Assembly: GCA_024741835.1 (NCBI GenBank)
Contig: JAENRP010000262.1
Span: 1-64,000 of the forward strand
Reading direction: 5' to 3'
From: Diplocarpon mali
Taxonomy: Eukaryota; Ascomycota; Leotiomycetes; Helotiales; Drepanopezizaceae
Length of the DNA stretch: 64,000 nt
This document shows, in pieces, positions 1 through 11,043 of the stretch. The stretch's first letter is position 1; every line of letters starts with the position of its first letter. The translations under genes were made by a program, and so were the position numbers. The notes under the pieces are model-generated. The model was given only the letters and a program-made list of their open reading frames with translations. It had not been told where the DNA came from and ran no database searches.

Positions 1-2013
1 AAACTCTTATATAATTCAACTTTATATAGATTTTATAACTAAATAAAAGATTAATACTTAAGCTAAGTATAAGGAAAACATTTTATAAAAGGAAAGAAAT
101 ACTAGTAATATTTATCTTTACTATACCTATCGAATCTATATATAACCTTTTACTATTAACTTTAATAAAGCGCCTTTTTATTTTAATAAGTAGGCCTTTA
201 AATAAGTAGGATTTGTTAGTTATATATATTATATAACTAGTATTATTATACTAATCGGATTTAAGGATCTTATAAAGATCGGCTTTTAAAATATAGGCAT
301 CTTTATTATAATTATCATTTAAATTATTAGAACTGGATTTAGGTTTAAATAACCTACTATTATTATTAAAGGTATTTGCTAAAGTTTTAATTAAATAGCC
401 TTTTCCTTTGCCTTTCCTTAGTAGTTATAGCCTTTAATAGGATAAGGGCAGTTTGCTTCTTAACTTCTGCTTTAATTACTTCTTAATATTAAAGCTAGCA
501 ACTATATCGATCAATTGCCTTTTAACTTTATAATTAGTAATATTATAAGTACTATTATAAAAGTAGTATCTCCGATAAGCTTAAGGGCTTATCCTACGCT
601 CCTTCCTCTTCTTAGGCTTATCGTTACCCTATAACGCAGCATTTGCCGATTTAAAGCGTCCTTTAAGGTTTTACTTAATAGTTCGAAAGAGGTCGATCTT
701 CTTATAGATCTTAAGGTTAGGTTAAATAAGAAGAGATTGTTTTATAATAGTAAACTTAAGAGAAAGGCTATTAAATAGGAAACTAAAAAGCTAAGTTTCT
801 TTAAAAGTTATAGCTATCTTAAAATCTGCGGCTTTTACTCTCCTCCTTACTTTATATAGTATAGATTAAGCAAAGTCTATATTTATATTTATATCCTTAC
901 TATCTTTATCTTTTTTATATTAAAATAAAATAATCTACTATAGTAGATGCTAAGTATTAAAGGCAGTTATTTAAGAGTATTTTACCTTTAAAGTATCCTA
1001 ACTTATCTTTGTATTATTATAAATTTAAATAAAATCTTAGTCTTTATTACTTAAACCTCTATTAATCTTAAGCTTATATTTAGCTAAGGCTAGCTTATAC
1101 TCCTTCTCCTTTTCTATATTTAAAATCTGCCTTTAAGATTCTTAGTTATTATCTATTAAGGCTCTTAGGCTAAGCTTATTTAGTATATTTAGCAAATCCT
1201 TAGCAATTATATTAGCTATTAAAGTAGAAGTAGATAAATCGGTAAAGGGAGTATAAGGGGCTATTCTTGCGTATTTAATAAGTATCCTTTAAATCGCTAT
1301 TTCAATGCCTTTGCTTTTAAAGTAAAGCTCTAAATTATCGAACCATTATTGCTAGTTCTTTCGAAAGAATTAGAGGTCTCTAGGTCTAGTGTTTCGATCG
1401 GAATCGGAAGCTATTGCTATTTCGAATAGAATTGCATTTAAAATCAAATAAATTAAATAGTTAAAGGCACTCTTCCTATCGAAAAGTCGAAATGATTAAA
1501 TAGTAGGTATTATAGAAGTATTAAATAGGGAGGAAGTCCTTTTATCGAAAAGGGTTTTTAGGCTATAATATAGGAAATCATACCTCTTATAAAATATAGT
1601 AAAGTAAGGAATTATACCTCTTATAGTACTAAAGGGTTATAAAGTAAGGAATTATACCTCTTATAATATAGGTTAGCTAAATAGGGAATCATACCTCCTA
1701 TTCGCCGATTGCTCGCCTCTTACTATAAGTCTCATTCAACTTCCTACTAATAGTTATAGCGCAAGTGCTTTTTAAAGGAAGTTAATAATCTATTATTGGT
1801 TTAGCTAAGGCTTATAACCTATTAAGCTTAAGTAAGTTGGCGCAGTAAGTAATAGAAACTTCTAAAGGTCGATAGTCAATATATTAGTAAGAGTTAAGGA
1901 AGGAAGGTTACCCCTTTCTTCCCTTAGCTATATATGTATCAATATCCTACTAACTAAGCAGTAGGGTCATATAACAATACATCGGAGTGATAGCTATATC
2001 ACCCATCTCAATA
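1..2013 (-). mobile_element. Copia-1 copy 1, 5' part of a Ty1/copia LTR retrotransposon (runs off the left edge)
   Basis: This is the gag half and 5' LTR of a minus-strand element; the rest lies left of the window. It is collinear with 16541-18557 and with the reverse complement of 22856-24870, which are the same part of two full copies. The 5' LTR and an adjacent primer-binding site define the orientation. The gag frame is broken by many TAA/TAG codons, so the copy is dead. The base after the LTR (2014) begins gypsy-1 sequence; the left TSD cannot be seen, but the right one would be CAATT. Confidence 0.92.
1820..2013 (-). repeat. 5' LTR of copia-1 copy 1, with adjacent primer-binding site
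   Basis: The repeat is 194 bp and matches the 195-bp LTRs at 12368, 18363, 22856 and 28663. In element orientation it begins TATTGAGATGGG and ends AAGCTTAATA, which are RIP-altered TG...CA ends. The primer-binding site lies at about 1809-1819 and reads GGTTATAAGCC on the minus strand. That is complementary to the anticodon stem-loop of initiator tRNA-Met (half-tRNA priming). Confidence 0.93.
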
Positions 2014-2780
2014 CAATTGGCGTTTTATCAGATTAATAATTAAGAAAAAAGAAAAATAAGGTAAAGAAGAGAGTTTATTTTATAAATTTCGATAATTTAC
2101 CAATTATTTTAAAAAACCTAAAAACCACTTATAGGCCGGACCTGCGAGTGAAAAATAATAAGATTACTAATAACATTTCTATTTATATACTTTAAATCGA
2201 TGACTTAGAAAATCTTTTATTTGTTTTTAAAAAGGAAAATTCGGACTATTTTATAGGATTTGATAAAAGGAAAGAAGTAGAAAAGCATAGTACTAGCTAA
2301 TATTTGAACTATATATAAAAGTAAGGTAGATAAAGTATAACTGGTAGATTAGGGAATCTCTAATAGCTTAAAGCTTAAAGGATTAGATAATTAGTTTAAA
2401 TAAGATAAGAAGCTTCGACCTCTAATGCTAGGTAGCAAATTCGATAAATTTATTATAAGTAGATTTTCTAATAAACCTATCGGATATCGGCTAATAAAAG
2501 AGCGTTTCAATATGCTAAAAATTAGAGATGACTTAATAGAGTAAGAACGCGAACTACTTTATAAAACCTTAATAAATCGAAAGGACGCCTTGGCTTTTGA
2601 TTAGATAGAACTTAGTCAGATTTGAGAAGAGGTCACGCCTTATATTAAAATTAAGATAATACCTTATAAAGCCTAGTAAGAGAAAACATTCGGAGTTCCT
2701 AAAGCTCTTTAAGAAAAGGTAATCGAAATGCTAAAGGATAGGCTGAAGTAAGGCGTTCTCGAATTTTGTAATAGCCCTTA
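2014..2780 (+). pseudogene. Gypsy-1 fragment 1: linker upstream of reverse transcriptase
   Basis: This is the first visible piece of an old Ty3/gypsy pol. From about 2460 the degraded translation reads ERFNMLKIRDDLIE, then an acidic and aromatic stretch with KIIPYKA and VPKAL*EKVIEMLKDRLK. That is the lead-in to a metavirus reverse transcriptase, where a helper helix precedes the xGVLExxxSPY motif, here GVLEFCNSPY at about 2754-2783. Stops are TAA or TAG. One palindromic motif copy sits at 2127-2149. The frame resumes at 3285 after the TRIM. Everything left of 2014 belongs to copia-1. Confidence 0.82.
2127..2149 (+). repeat. Palindromic 23-bp motif, gypsy-1 copy
   Basis: An imperfect palindrome starting ACTTATAGGCC and ending GACCTGCGAGT. 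It is a diverged copy of the motif found in copia-1, copia-2 and the gag-only elements. It lies upstream of the recognisable pol frame. Its phase does not match that downstream frame, so here it may be non-coding or separated by an indel. Confidence 0.8.
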
Positions 2781-2865
2781 TGTTATGCAGAAAATAGGCT
2801 AAATATGCTAGTACGCGCCCTAAGGTATGGATTCACATTTTGGCCGAGCGGTATTATATACAATA
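2781..2865 (+). repeat. TRIM left (5') LTR
   Basis: The 85-bp repeat differs from its partner at 3195-3279 at about seven positions, all transitions. Its outer end (TGTTATGCAG) is less altered than the inner end of the partner (TATTATATAG), the edge-sparing pattern seen in every element here. Confidence 0.9.
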
Positions 2866-3194
2866 GTTATAAGTCCTATAAGCGCAGCGATAAATCTTTT
2901 CGTATTCCTTTTGCGCAAGGTTTAGCCGACTTTTCTCGCTTCGAAGTTCTACTAGTAAACCACTTTTTAAAGAATTCGGCAATGATTATACTCGGTTTCG
3001 ATTGCATTAATAGAAGTTTCGATAGATTTGAGTAAAACGACCTTTGATATATAGCTAAAGAAAAATGCATTCCGGCCCTTCTAACTACCTATTTTCTACT
3101 AGCTTAGCGGTCTATGCGCTATATCTACGCTACTATAGACTAGGCTAGTACTTAGGCCATTAGAAGAACTGTTCTTCCGGCGACCTAAGGGGTA

Positions 3195-3279
3195 TATTAT
3201 ATAGAAAATAGGCTAAATATGCTAGTACGCGCCTTAAGGTATGGATTCACATTTTGGCCGAGCGGTATTATGCACGATA
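3195..3279 (+). repeat. TRIM right (3') LTR
   Basis: The 85-bp direct repeat of 2781-2865. It is preceded by the polypurine tract AAGGGGTA and ends GCACGATA, followed by the TSD CCTTA. Confidence 0.9.
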
Positions 3280-3284
3280 CCTTA

Positions 3285-3645
3285 TAGGAATAAATGGTTC
3301 TTAGTTGCTAAAAAAGAGAAGGGAACTTATAGACTAATAATAGTAGTAGTAGAGATGAACTAAGTAACTATTAAGGACGCTAACGTTCCTTCGAATATAG
3401 ATAAGTTCTCGAATGAATTCGCAGGATTAACCTATAGCTCTCTTATTAACTTCTTCTTTAAATACAACCAATTCATTCTTAATATTAAATCGAGAGATAT
3501 AATAGTAATTTAAACCCCTCTTAAGCTACTTTAGATAATAAGATTACCTTAAAGGGCTATAAATTCGATCGCTTAATTTGTTTAAGTAATCTATAAGATA
3601 CTAATGGATTATATACCTAATATTGCGCTCTCTTATATAGATAAT
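3285..3645 (+). pseudogene. Gypsy-1 fragment 2: reverse transcriptase N-terminal half
   Basis: The frame resumes as NKWFLVAKKEKGTYRLI, then VEMN*VTIKDANVPSNIDKF, then FAGLTYSSLINFFFKYNQF. These are the conserved WFLVxKKxGxYRLI, xxxNxVTIRDAxLP and SSLIDxFSGYxQ blocks of Ty3/gypsy reverse transcriptases. The fragment ends at YIDN, the catalytic Y-x-D-D box, where copia-3 copy 1 inserted and duplicated ATAAT (3641-3645 and 11240-11244). Stops are TAA/TAG only, as expected from RIP. Confidence 0.9.
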
Positions 3646-3841
3646 TGTCGTGCAGAATGGGCGGAGTCTCCACTTATTCTGGAGACCCTCCACATGACTC
3701 TGCTAAGTCATAGACTCTCCCTTTTCTTTTTGAAATCTCTTTATCATATATATATTAGATAATATATAATTAATCATCTTTATCTATATTAGCAAGCCTC
3801 TTAAGCGACCTAATAAAGGCCCTCCAGCCGACTGCACTATA
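3646..3841 (+). repeat. Copia-3 copy 1 5' LTR
   Basis: 196 bp, starting TGTCGTGCAGAATGGGCGG (unaltered) and ending GCACTATA (RIP-altered from GCACCACA). A TATA-like run, CATATATATATTAGATAA, lies at about 3745 and probably belonged to the U3 promoter. Confidence 0.93.
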
Positions 3842-3867
3842 GTTATAAGTCCTATAAGCACTTTAAT

Positions 3868-5330
3868 ATGCTTTCTCTTTATATGCAACTGGCTAAAGGG
3901 CCCTTCGAGCTCCTAACCGACTTTTCGAGTATTTATAACGATTCGAAGGACCTTTATTTTTAATTAAAAAATCTCTATCTTCCGATCGAACTTTATTTGC
4001 AAACTTTATTTATATACTTAACCTTTTTCATTAGACTCTATTTAATATATCTAACTCTTTAAGCATCTCTAAGCCTCGCTTTAATACCTTTGCCTTTTAA
4101 GTAAAGTAGTTTAGTAAATATATATTCTTTATAAAGCTCTATAATATTACCATTTTTACCGATCTAAGACTCCTATTTAAGTCAATTATAAAGACTAAGC
4201 ATTAAGCTCCCTTTATATAAGAGCTTAAGGAATTGGAAATAGCTAACCTTTGTATAATATACGCAAGGTTATATAAAGAGTATATAGCGACTTTATCCAA
4301 ATAGATTTACACCCGCTTTCCTTTAAGAGATCTATCAAAAGCTCCTCCTTTATAAGCTTCTTATAAAGATATTAAGGATAAATATAAAATCCTAATAAAG
4401 GAGCACCATATATGCAAGGAGACTTAGAAGACCTAATGCAAATACTATAAACTACTCTTAGAATAGGTCTCTAAGACCGTCGACAGAACGCTTCTAGCTT
4501 TTGCAATAGCTTAAGCATAAATCTAAGTTAAAAAGCTCTCCTCTTTAATACTTAATAGAGATACTCCTATAAGTGGAACTACTGCTAACAACTTATATAT
4601 TAATTTAGTAAACTAGCAACTCTTACTCTAAGGCCTAGTATCTATTTTAAAGTGTGATATTACGCCTTCCGATAAGGCTATTTAATCTTAGATAAGGCTC
4701 TAGTATTGCGATATACTATACTAAAGCAAGATTAAGAGAACTAATACTTAGCAGTAGATCTAAGAGTAGCAGGAGGCGTACTACCTAATAGAATAATATA
4801 GTCTTCTTAAGATTAAAGGGAGATTAAGAGTAATTGACTTTTTAAACTTAGTTATAATAAAGATTAATCTAAGTTAGGCGACTCGCTTAAAAGAGGAAAT
4901 CATTATTAATAAGTAGATAGGAACCCTATATAAGCATAACCTAATGCAGCTAAGCCGCGCCTTAGTAAGCATTAAATCCAATAGAGCGATCGATAATAAA
5001 GGGCTAGCAGTTTTTACTACTTAAGAGTCTCTCTTAGATGCTGAAACCCCTTTGCAGGCTCTAGCGAGCAGCTCCCGAAATCGCTTTATAAGCTCTAGAA
5101 GGGAGATCAGGCCTAAGTGCCCTTGTAAAGGCTCTAAAAATCACTATTAGAAGCCCTAAGACTATTAGAAACTATTATATGCTATAAATAGGCGTAAGGA
5201 AAATATAAAGGTTCTCCCCTTGCGAGAGGAGGTCTTACGAATATAAAAGGCGTTAAATGCAGAAGACTAGTTCAAAGGTCTTCGAGCATAGCTTAAGGAG
5301 AATAACATTATAATAATAGTAATTAACAAA
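3868..5330 (+). pseudogene. Copia-3 copy 1 gag remnant
   Basis: An ATG at 3868 starts MLSLYMQLAKGPFELLTDFS, which is shared with copy 4 at 47029. I chose it because it is the first ATG after the primer site and the similarity to copy 4 begins there. At about 5115-5165 the translation KCPCKGSKNHY contains C-x-C plus His, with the final Cys apparently mutated. This is a zinc knuckle of the copia gag type. Numerous TAA/TAG codons break the frame. The knuckle lies in a different frame from the ATG, so at least one indel separates them. Confidence 0.78.
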
Positions 5331-5459
5331 TTCAAGGGAAAGGCTTTAGCCTTTAAGAAGGATAGTTCAGGCAAAAGGGAGAACTTACCAGTCTTTATAG
5401 TAATAGATCCCTTTGCTTTTAACGCTTTTAAAGAATTGTTTAACGTCTACTACCTCTTT

Positions 5460-7060
5460 AAGCTAAAATGCTACCCGCTCTTCTTAAGTACGCTCTTTAA
5501 TAATTGCATAGCTACTTATATTATTAATTCAAAGGATTTACTTATCGCAAGTACCTTTAAGCCTTTTAGCAACTTATAGTAATATATTAAAGCAGGTACC
5601 TCGAGACTCTTAATTATTAGAAGAGGTAATAGATATATAGCAGACTCTCTTCTATAGCGTAATAGCTCTCCTATAGGAATAATGCTTTGCAATATTGCTA
5701 TTATAAAGGAGTTTACTACTAATATTATCTCAAAGAGGCTCCTTGCGGATAAGGGTTTTTAATACTCTAAGGTAGACCTTACTTTACGCTTTAGAAGTAT
5801 TAAAGATTTTATAAAGCAAGCTTAATTAAAGCATTACTATAATCTCATTTTCTTTAAATATAAGCCTATTAACTATTTAGATCTCCTAAATATGCTTTAA
5901 TATAAGTTCTCTACCTTAATAGCATTTCCTATAGCTAAGACGACGCTTTATAATAGGTTCTAATCTAGCTATATACCTACTAAGGTGCAGGATAATAATA
6001 CGTATACTTAATACCTTTGCGCTAGCTACTTAGGCGCAAAGGCTCTTTAAGCGCTAGTTAAGTGCGCTAAAGGAGTAAAGATCAAAGGAATACAAAGGCT
6101 AAAGTGCCTTGCATACGTAGTAGCGTCTGCTAAGCAAGTTATTTCTTATACTACCTTTAAGAACCGATCTCTAAAGCCCTTCTTCAAGATCTCTTAAGAT
6201 CTTTTTAACTTTTTAAATAACTTATATAATAGTTACTTATAAGTTCTTTTAATTAAAGACAAGTATAGTAGTATACTTTAGATATTCCTATTAAGATCAA
6301 AGGGCAAAGATATAGTTATAGAAGTCCTTTAGGCCTTTAAAGTATAAGTAAAACGCTAATATAGACTTTCAATTTATAAGATTAGGTAAGATAATAATAC
6401 TTTAATAATCTCCTTAAGGGAAGACTCTCTTATAAAGTACTAGAGATAGGTAAAAGAGGAGGGAATCGATTTAAAGCTTACTCCTACTTATATATACTAA
6501 CCTAATAAAGGCGCAGAGCAAGTAAGAAGGGAGTTGATTAAACGCTCTATTAAAATAAGGATCTATACCAGGCTTCTTGCGAGCCTTTGGCCAAAGGTTA
6601 TAAAGGCTACTACATACCTCTATAATATCTCTCCACTTACTAAGAAGAAGATAATCTTATTAAATAAGGCTCTCTATAGTTAGTTTAAGTAGTATTTTCA
6701 ATTCTATAAGCTGCTACTTATTAAGTAGATAACGGTAAGCTTAAAGCCCGACTAAAGTCGCGTTTATACGTATAGCGCTTATACATACCTTTTAATTAAA
6801 GAGAGGGAGGTAAGAAGGGACCGCTAAACCTTTAAAATTGAATTACAAAGGCACTTAGGTTACTTAATTAGATATATTACCTTTAATATTTATAAAATCT
6901 AAGTTCTTATGCTCTAGCGAATAATAATAACTTATAATATCGAATTTGATAAGTCTCTCTTTTATAATCTAGAAGCTAAGCGTGCAAATCCTATATTGCG
7001 CTAAGAACTTAAGATAACTCTCTAATTAATTAAAAAGGAAGAGGGAGCTTAAGACGCTAA
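5460..7060 (+). pseudogene. Copia-3 copy 1 protease and integrase remnant
   Basis: NNCIATYIINSKDLLIAS at about 5500-5560 looks like a decayed copia aspartic protease, with the D-S-G-A-S-x-H box altered. A GAG-pre-integrase-like stretch follows at about 5660-5760. The integrase core is recognisable from FNFLNNLYNSYL*VLLIKDK (about 6205-6265) through THTYxxPNKGAEQ-like text near 6480-6530, which holds the catalytic Glu. Beyond that are the copia landmarks LASLWPKVIKATTYLYNISP and RHLGYLIRYI (about 6860). Many RIP stops are present. Confidence 0.82.
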
Positions 7061-7879
7061 GTTTAAAGGTATTTTCAAAGAATCGGAGCTTATTATAAGG
7101 CCGAACGCAATTGCTATAGAAGAAGCCGCTATATAAGAAGAGCTTGCATTATAGACCGACGCTGCTCTATAGCCTCTAACTAATGATATAAAAGGCCTTA
7201 ACTTAAATCTAAATTCTCTAAGAGACCCGCTTAAAAACTTAAAGGTAGAAGTAAGCAAACTAAAAGCCATTTCGCCAGTCTTTAAAAAGGTAAATGGCAA
7301 CTAAAGCTTAAGGGTAATAATTCCCTATAGAGGCCCTATTAAAGAAGGAATTATAGACGACTCTAAGGAAGTCTTTAAAAACGAGTTCTATAGAACAATC
7401 GGCAGATCTCTAGCTACTATTCTATATAAGAATGGAAATAGCTTAAGGGCTCTAAGATAGAGTCTTTAGTTATAAAAGCAGGCCTTAGTAAACTTTAGTA
7501 GAAGGCTAGAAGCACTACTACTAAGATCTAGGAGAAGCTTTAATAGTCTTATAAGAAGCGACCTAATAAGAGGAATAGGCCTTAATAATATAATACCTTA
7601 AGTTGTAATATTAGCTTAAAGACTATAGGCTTAAAAGACAAAGCTACCCAGACTCTTAAAGGAACCTTTAGCAATAATAAAAATAGAAGAGGAGACCTAT
7701 AGAAAAAAGCGCAAAGAGGAACTCCCTCTTCTTAAGTAAAAGAGGATAAGACGCTTAAGCATTAAGCAATAGGAGACTTTAAAAGTATACGCTACTGCTT
7801 TAAAGTATATATTCTCTTAAAGTAATATTGATCTACCCTACTCCTTATATACATAAGAGTTTGTATCGACCTTTTAAGC

Positions 7880-9590
7880 AAATAAATAGATAAAGGAAGA
7901 TAGGAAGGACTATTTAACAATTTATATAATTATTAAAGCTGCAATTAATAGTTAGGCAAAGGATAGAGCGCAGTCTCTCAACCGCTTATAGCACTAAGGC
8001 TCTCTGCTAAAGCCTCCGAAAGGATAGCTAAACCTAGAAAAGCACCTTTTTAGCAAACGATTTAAAAAAGGAAGGCGCTAAGATATTAGGAATTTAAAGT
8101 CTTAGAGTTGCTAAAGAATTGTGCGAAAGGACTACTTAAAGCCTCTGCTAATACTATTAAAATAGGTTTTTACTTATAAGGTCAATAGCTTTAGCAAACT
8201 TCTAAAGTGCCAATTATAGCTAGTTATATAAAGGGATCTTTAAGATAAAACTTCAATTTTCTCAACCTACGCAATCACGCTTATAGTAAGATCTTTTAAA
8301 GTACTAATAGCACTTACCGTATACTTCGATATAGAAGTAAAGTAGTTCGATATTATTAATGCGTTTATTAATACTCTTAAAGACCTAAGGAGTACTCTAG
8401 TTACGTGCTTCCTATTAAATGGCTTTAAGCGCCCTAGTATAGTAGTAGAACTGGACCGCGCGCTCTATAAGCTAAAAGACTCTTTAGTACTATAGTATAA
8501 GAACTTCGCAGGAATGCTCAAAGGCCTTTAACTTAAGCTACTAGGTAAGGAGCCTTATATTTTCATAATAAAGGATTGTATAGTCTTTATAGCGTTTTAT
8601 ATCGACGATATTTAAGTATTATATAAGACCTTTAACTTAGATCAAGCGACTTGTTTGATTAAAGACCTAAAGAGGGCATATAAGCTTACTATTATAAGAG
8701 ATATCTTCTAATTCTTTAAAGTAAGGATTATTTAGAATAGGAAAGCAAAGAGGATCTTCTTAATTTATAATACTTATATTGAAAAGATCGCTCAAAAGTT
8801 TAAAGCTAATATAAGGAAAGTGCCTAGTACTCTACTATTAAAGAAGGAGTTTATTAAGAACTTAAGGTAAGCTTCTTTAAAAAAGGTAAAGGAGTATTAA
8901 GAGAAAATAGGCTCTATTCTTTATATAGCAATTATAATACGCTTAGATATTGCATTTGTAGCCTCTTAACTATCTTTCTTTTTAACTAATCCAAGCTTTA
9001 AGTACCTCTTAGCCGCGGACTAGACGCTTTAATACCTATATAGTACGCGCTTCTTAGGAATTGCCTATAGCTTTAAAGCTAGGGAATACTAATTAGTTAT
9101 ATCTTTAAATGCTTCTTTTAAAGATGATTAAAAGACTTGCAAATCCTCTTAAGGATACGTTTTCTTCCTATTTAAAGGACCGATTATTTAAAAAGCGAAT
9201 CGCTAAGCGACTATTATACTCTCCTCTACTAAAGTAGAACTCTATAGTATAGTTTCTATTACAAAGGAGATAATAGCTATAAAACGCCTTTTTAAAGAGA
9301 TTCGCATAAACTTCCTCTTTAAATAGAATATATATTATAATAACTAATAGACGATTCGGCTAATTATTATAAAGAATAAGAAGATTAAAATAAGCCTTTA
9401 ATATATCGAAATTAATAATATATAAATCTGCTAAAAGTATTATAAAGGAAGCTTTTAAATAATCTACCTCTTTATTAAGGAGATATATATAAATAAGCTT
9501 ATTAAGAACTTAGACCGCTAGAAGTTTAAGAGCTTTATTTATTTATTAAATCTTTAAAGCTTTTAAATAATCGTTTAATAACTCGCACTT
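7880..9590 (+). pseudogene. Copia-3 copy 1 reverse transcriptase and RNase H remnant
   Basis: The reverse transcriptase shows VKQFDIINAFINTLKD (about 8338-8385), where the first catalytic Asp lies. LDRALYKLKDSL (about 8451) follows, then FYIDDI at about 8595-8612, which is the catalytic Y-x-D-D. The RNase H region has RLDIAF (8940), a KTCKSS*GYVFFLFKGPII block (9130-9190) and SSTKVELYSIVSITKEI (9218-9275). These match the copia RNase H landmarks. The reading frame ends near 9560. All stops are TAA/TAG. Confidence 0.9.
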
Positions 9591-9851
9591 GCTAGTAAGT
9601 AGTCACTTATTATTAAGAGACTTATACTTATAAGCTCTTACTCTCTTATAATTATATTTATTTATTTTCTCTTATAAAGCGTATTATAAAAGCTTCTCCT
9701 TTTTTAAAAATATAAAGTAGGTAATATTCCTAAGCTGCTATTATAAGGCGCGACCCTCTCTTAGATTCTCCTAGCTAAGGCCAGGAGCTAAGACGCTATA
9801 GCTAAGAGCTTTATATAGATCTCCTCTTAAGAGAGGCCTACTAGCACTCCC

Positions 9852-10175
9852 TTGGCTAAAGGCCTACTGGCAAATATACTAGTAATAGCAAAAGCGAAGG
9901 CAAGGGGTGCGGCAGGGGCGATAGGAGTAAAGGCGGCAAAGGCGGCGGCAAGGATAGGCGTAGCAATAGCAGGGGTTAGGGAGACAAACGGGGAGACTAT
10001 AGCAGCGGCTGCGATAGCAGAGGCAAAGGGAATAGAAGCGGTAGCAGCGACGATAGGAGCGAATAGGTCTAAGCCAAAAGGCCTAAGAGCGAATGGGAAT
10101 AGTATATTAAAAGCAAAGGAGGCAGCGATACTACTACTTACAAGAGTAGCAGGCCCTCCTAGCACTAGGGTCTAA
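9852..10175 (+). CDS. Ala-rich ORF in the copia-3 tail, function unknown
   Basis: A 107-residue ORF in the element's sense orientation, with equivalents at 32722-33045 and 40326-40673 in copies 2 and 3. All three begin with or contain LLANIL and have the KGETIAAA and NRSKxKGLRAN blocks. In copy 4 the sense frame is broken and only the antisense frame (52988-53323) stays open. Composition is low complexity (Ala, Gly, Ile, Lys). Survival of an ORF in RIP-ravaged DNA may simply reflect few stop-prone codons in GC-rich triplet repeats, so translation is doubtful. Confidence 0.3.
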   Translation: MAKGLLANILVIAKAKARGAAGAIGVKAAKAAARIGVAIAGVRETNGETIAAAAIAEAKGIEAVAATIGANRSKPKGLRANGNSILKAKEAAILLLTRVAGPPSTRV

Positions 10176-10524
10176 TTGCTCCTATCTTTTAAAATTAGCC
10201 TAGAACTTAATAAGACTTAATAAACGTACTATAGAAGCTTTAAAGCGCATCCTTTATTATATTAAGTAATAGTACTACCTCCTCTTTAAAGGCGCTGCAA
10301 GCGTAGGCCGATATAATAGCCTTTTAAAAGGTAAAGAGAGGTCCGCTGGCCTACTAATAGCTATTGCTTAGCATTATATAATAAATATAATATATACTAA
10401 AGGTATTATTAAAGTATTAATAATCGAGATTGCTAATACTCTTGCGTACGATATAACGTATATATGCATTATCGCGCTTTATTATAAGCTTAGGTATACG
10501 GCGTATAGTAGGGGTAGGGCTCTT

Positions 10525-10580
10525 AAGTAGCGGCGGCAGCAGCAAGGGCAGCGGCGGCGGCAAGGACGGCGGCAGCGGCT
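10525..10580 (+). repeat. Imperfect CGG/CAG trinucleotide tract
   Basis: A run of CGG, CAG and CAA triplets in the copia-3 tail. The same position carries triplet tracts of different length and purity at about 32317-32370, 37022-37083 and 53690-53745 in the other copies. It is strongly GC-rich against an AT-rich background. Confidence 0.8.
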
Positions 10581-11043
10581 TATTACCTAGTAGGCGCTAA
10601 GAGGACTAGGATAGGGTTCCTGCTCTTATAGGAGCGCTAGCGACTTAGCGCAAAGTCAGTATAACGCAAGGTATAAGGATTCTAAGGGTCTTACTTTGCA
10701 AAGGCGGCTAGGGCTATAATAAGCAGGAGTTCCTTCTATATTTAAAAATTATTAATATAAAGACGATATTTTTAAATAATAAAGGAGGGTTATTTTTAAA
10801 AGAAGGGAAGGAGAACCTCTGCGATAGAAATACTCTATAAGAAGCTTAATAAAGCACTAGTATAAAATCGCAAAGATTCTTAAGCGCGCTTATTGCCTAT
10901 AGCGACCCTTCTTATTCTAAAAGGAATAACCTTTAAAAGGGCGGCATATAAGATAGAGCCTCTTTTCCTTATAACTGCCATTCTTTCTTTTATTTTATTT
11001 ATATAGCTAAGCGATTCTAAGAGCATCGCCTAACTAAAGGGTA

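Larger units (their letters stand above)
2781..3279 (+). mobile_element. TRIM: 499-bp terminal-repeat retrotransposon in miniature
   Basis: Two 85-bp direct repeats flank 329 bp of interior, and CCTTA is duplicated at 2776-2780 and 3280-3284. The primer-binding site directly follows the left LTR (2866, GTTATAAGTCCTATAAGC) and is identical over 18 bases to that of copia-3 copy 1. A purine tract ending AAGGGGTA precedes the right LTR. The outer LTR ends read TGTTATGCA and TGCACGATA; undoing transitions makes them perfect inverted repeats. The interior has no recognisable protein, although it is less RIP-damaged than its surroundings and holds short chance ORFs. It is non-autonomous and probably mobilised by copia-3. 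It interrupts gypsy-1 pol just before the reverse transcriptase core. Confidence 0.9.
9600..11043 (+). other. Copia-3 copy 1 3' tail with GC-rich, Ala-rich ORF and CGG-type repeat
   Basis: A 1.4-kb tail separates RNase H from the 3' LTR, long for a copia element and present in all four copies. At 9852-10175 a 107-codon frame (starts MAKGLLANIL) is rich in Ala, Gly and Lys and free of stops; the opposite strand is open too (9827-10165). This core is built from degenerate GCN/GGC triplets and stands out as GC-rich. At about 10529-10580 is an imperfect CGG/CAG triplet tract. A third frame at about 10210-10510 contains TIEALKRILYYIK and NSLLKGKERSAGLLIAIA and may be another decayed ORF. I recognise no function. 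Confidence 0.6.

Noticed and set aside
2805..3070. Two short ORFs, plus 2805-3035 and minus 2876-3070
   Set aside because: They lie in the TRIM, begin in or overlap its LTR and interior, and show no recognisable motif; chance ORFs in less AT-rich DNA.
7049..7300. Minus-strand ORF conserved at 60681-60932 (MPFTFLKTGEMAF start)
   Set aside because: Both lie antisense to the integrase to reverse-transcriptase linker of copia-3; similarity follows from copy identity, and no start, promoter or family supports a gene.
9827..10165. Antisense Ala/Pro-rich ORF (also 40381-40713 and 52988-53323)
   Set aside because: It overlaps the sense Ala-rich ORF in GCN-repeat DNA, where all frames tend to be open. 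Kept as part of the tail observation but not called as a gene.
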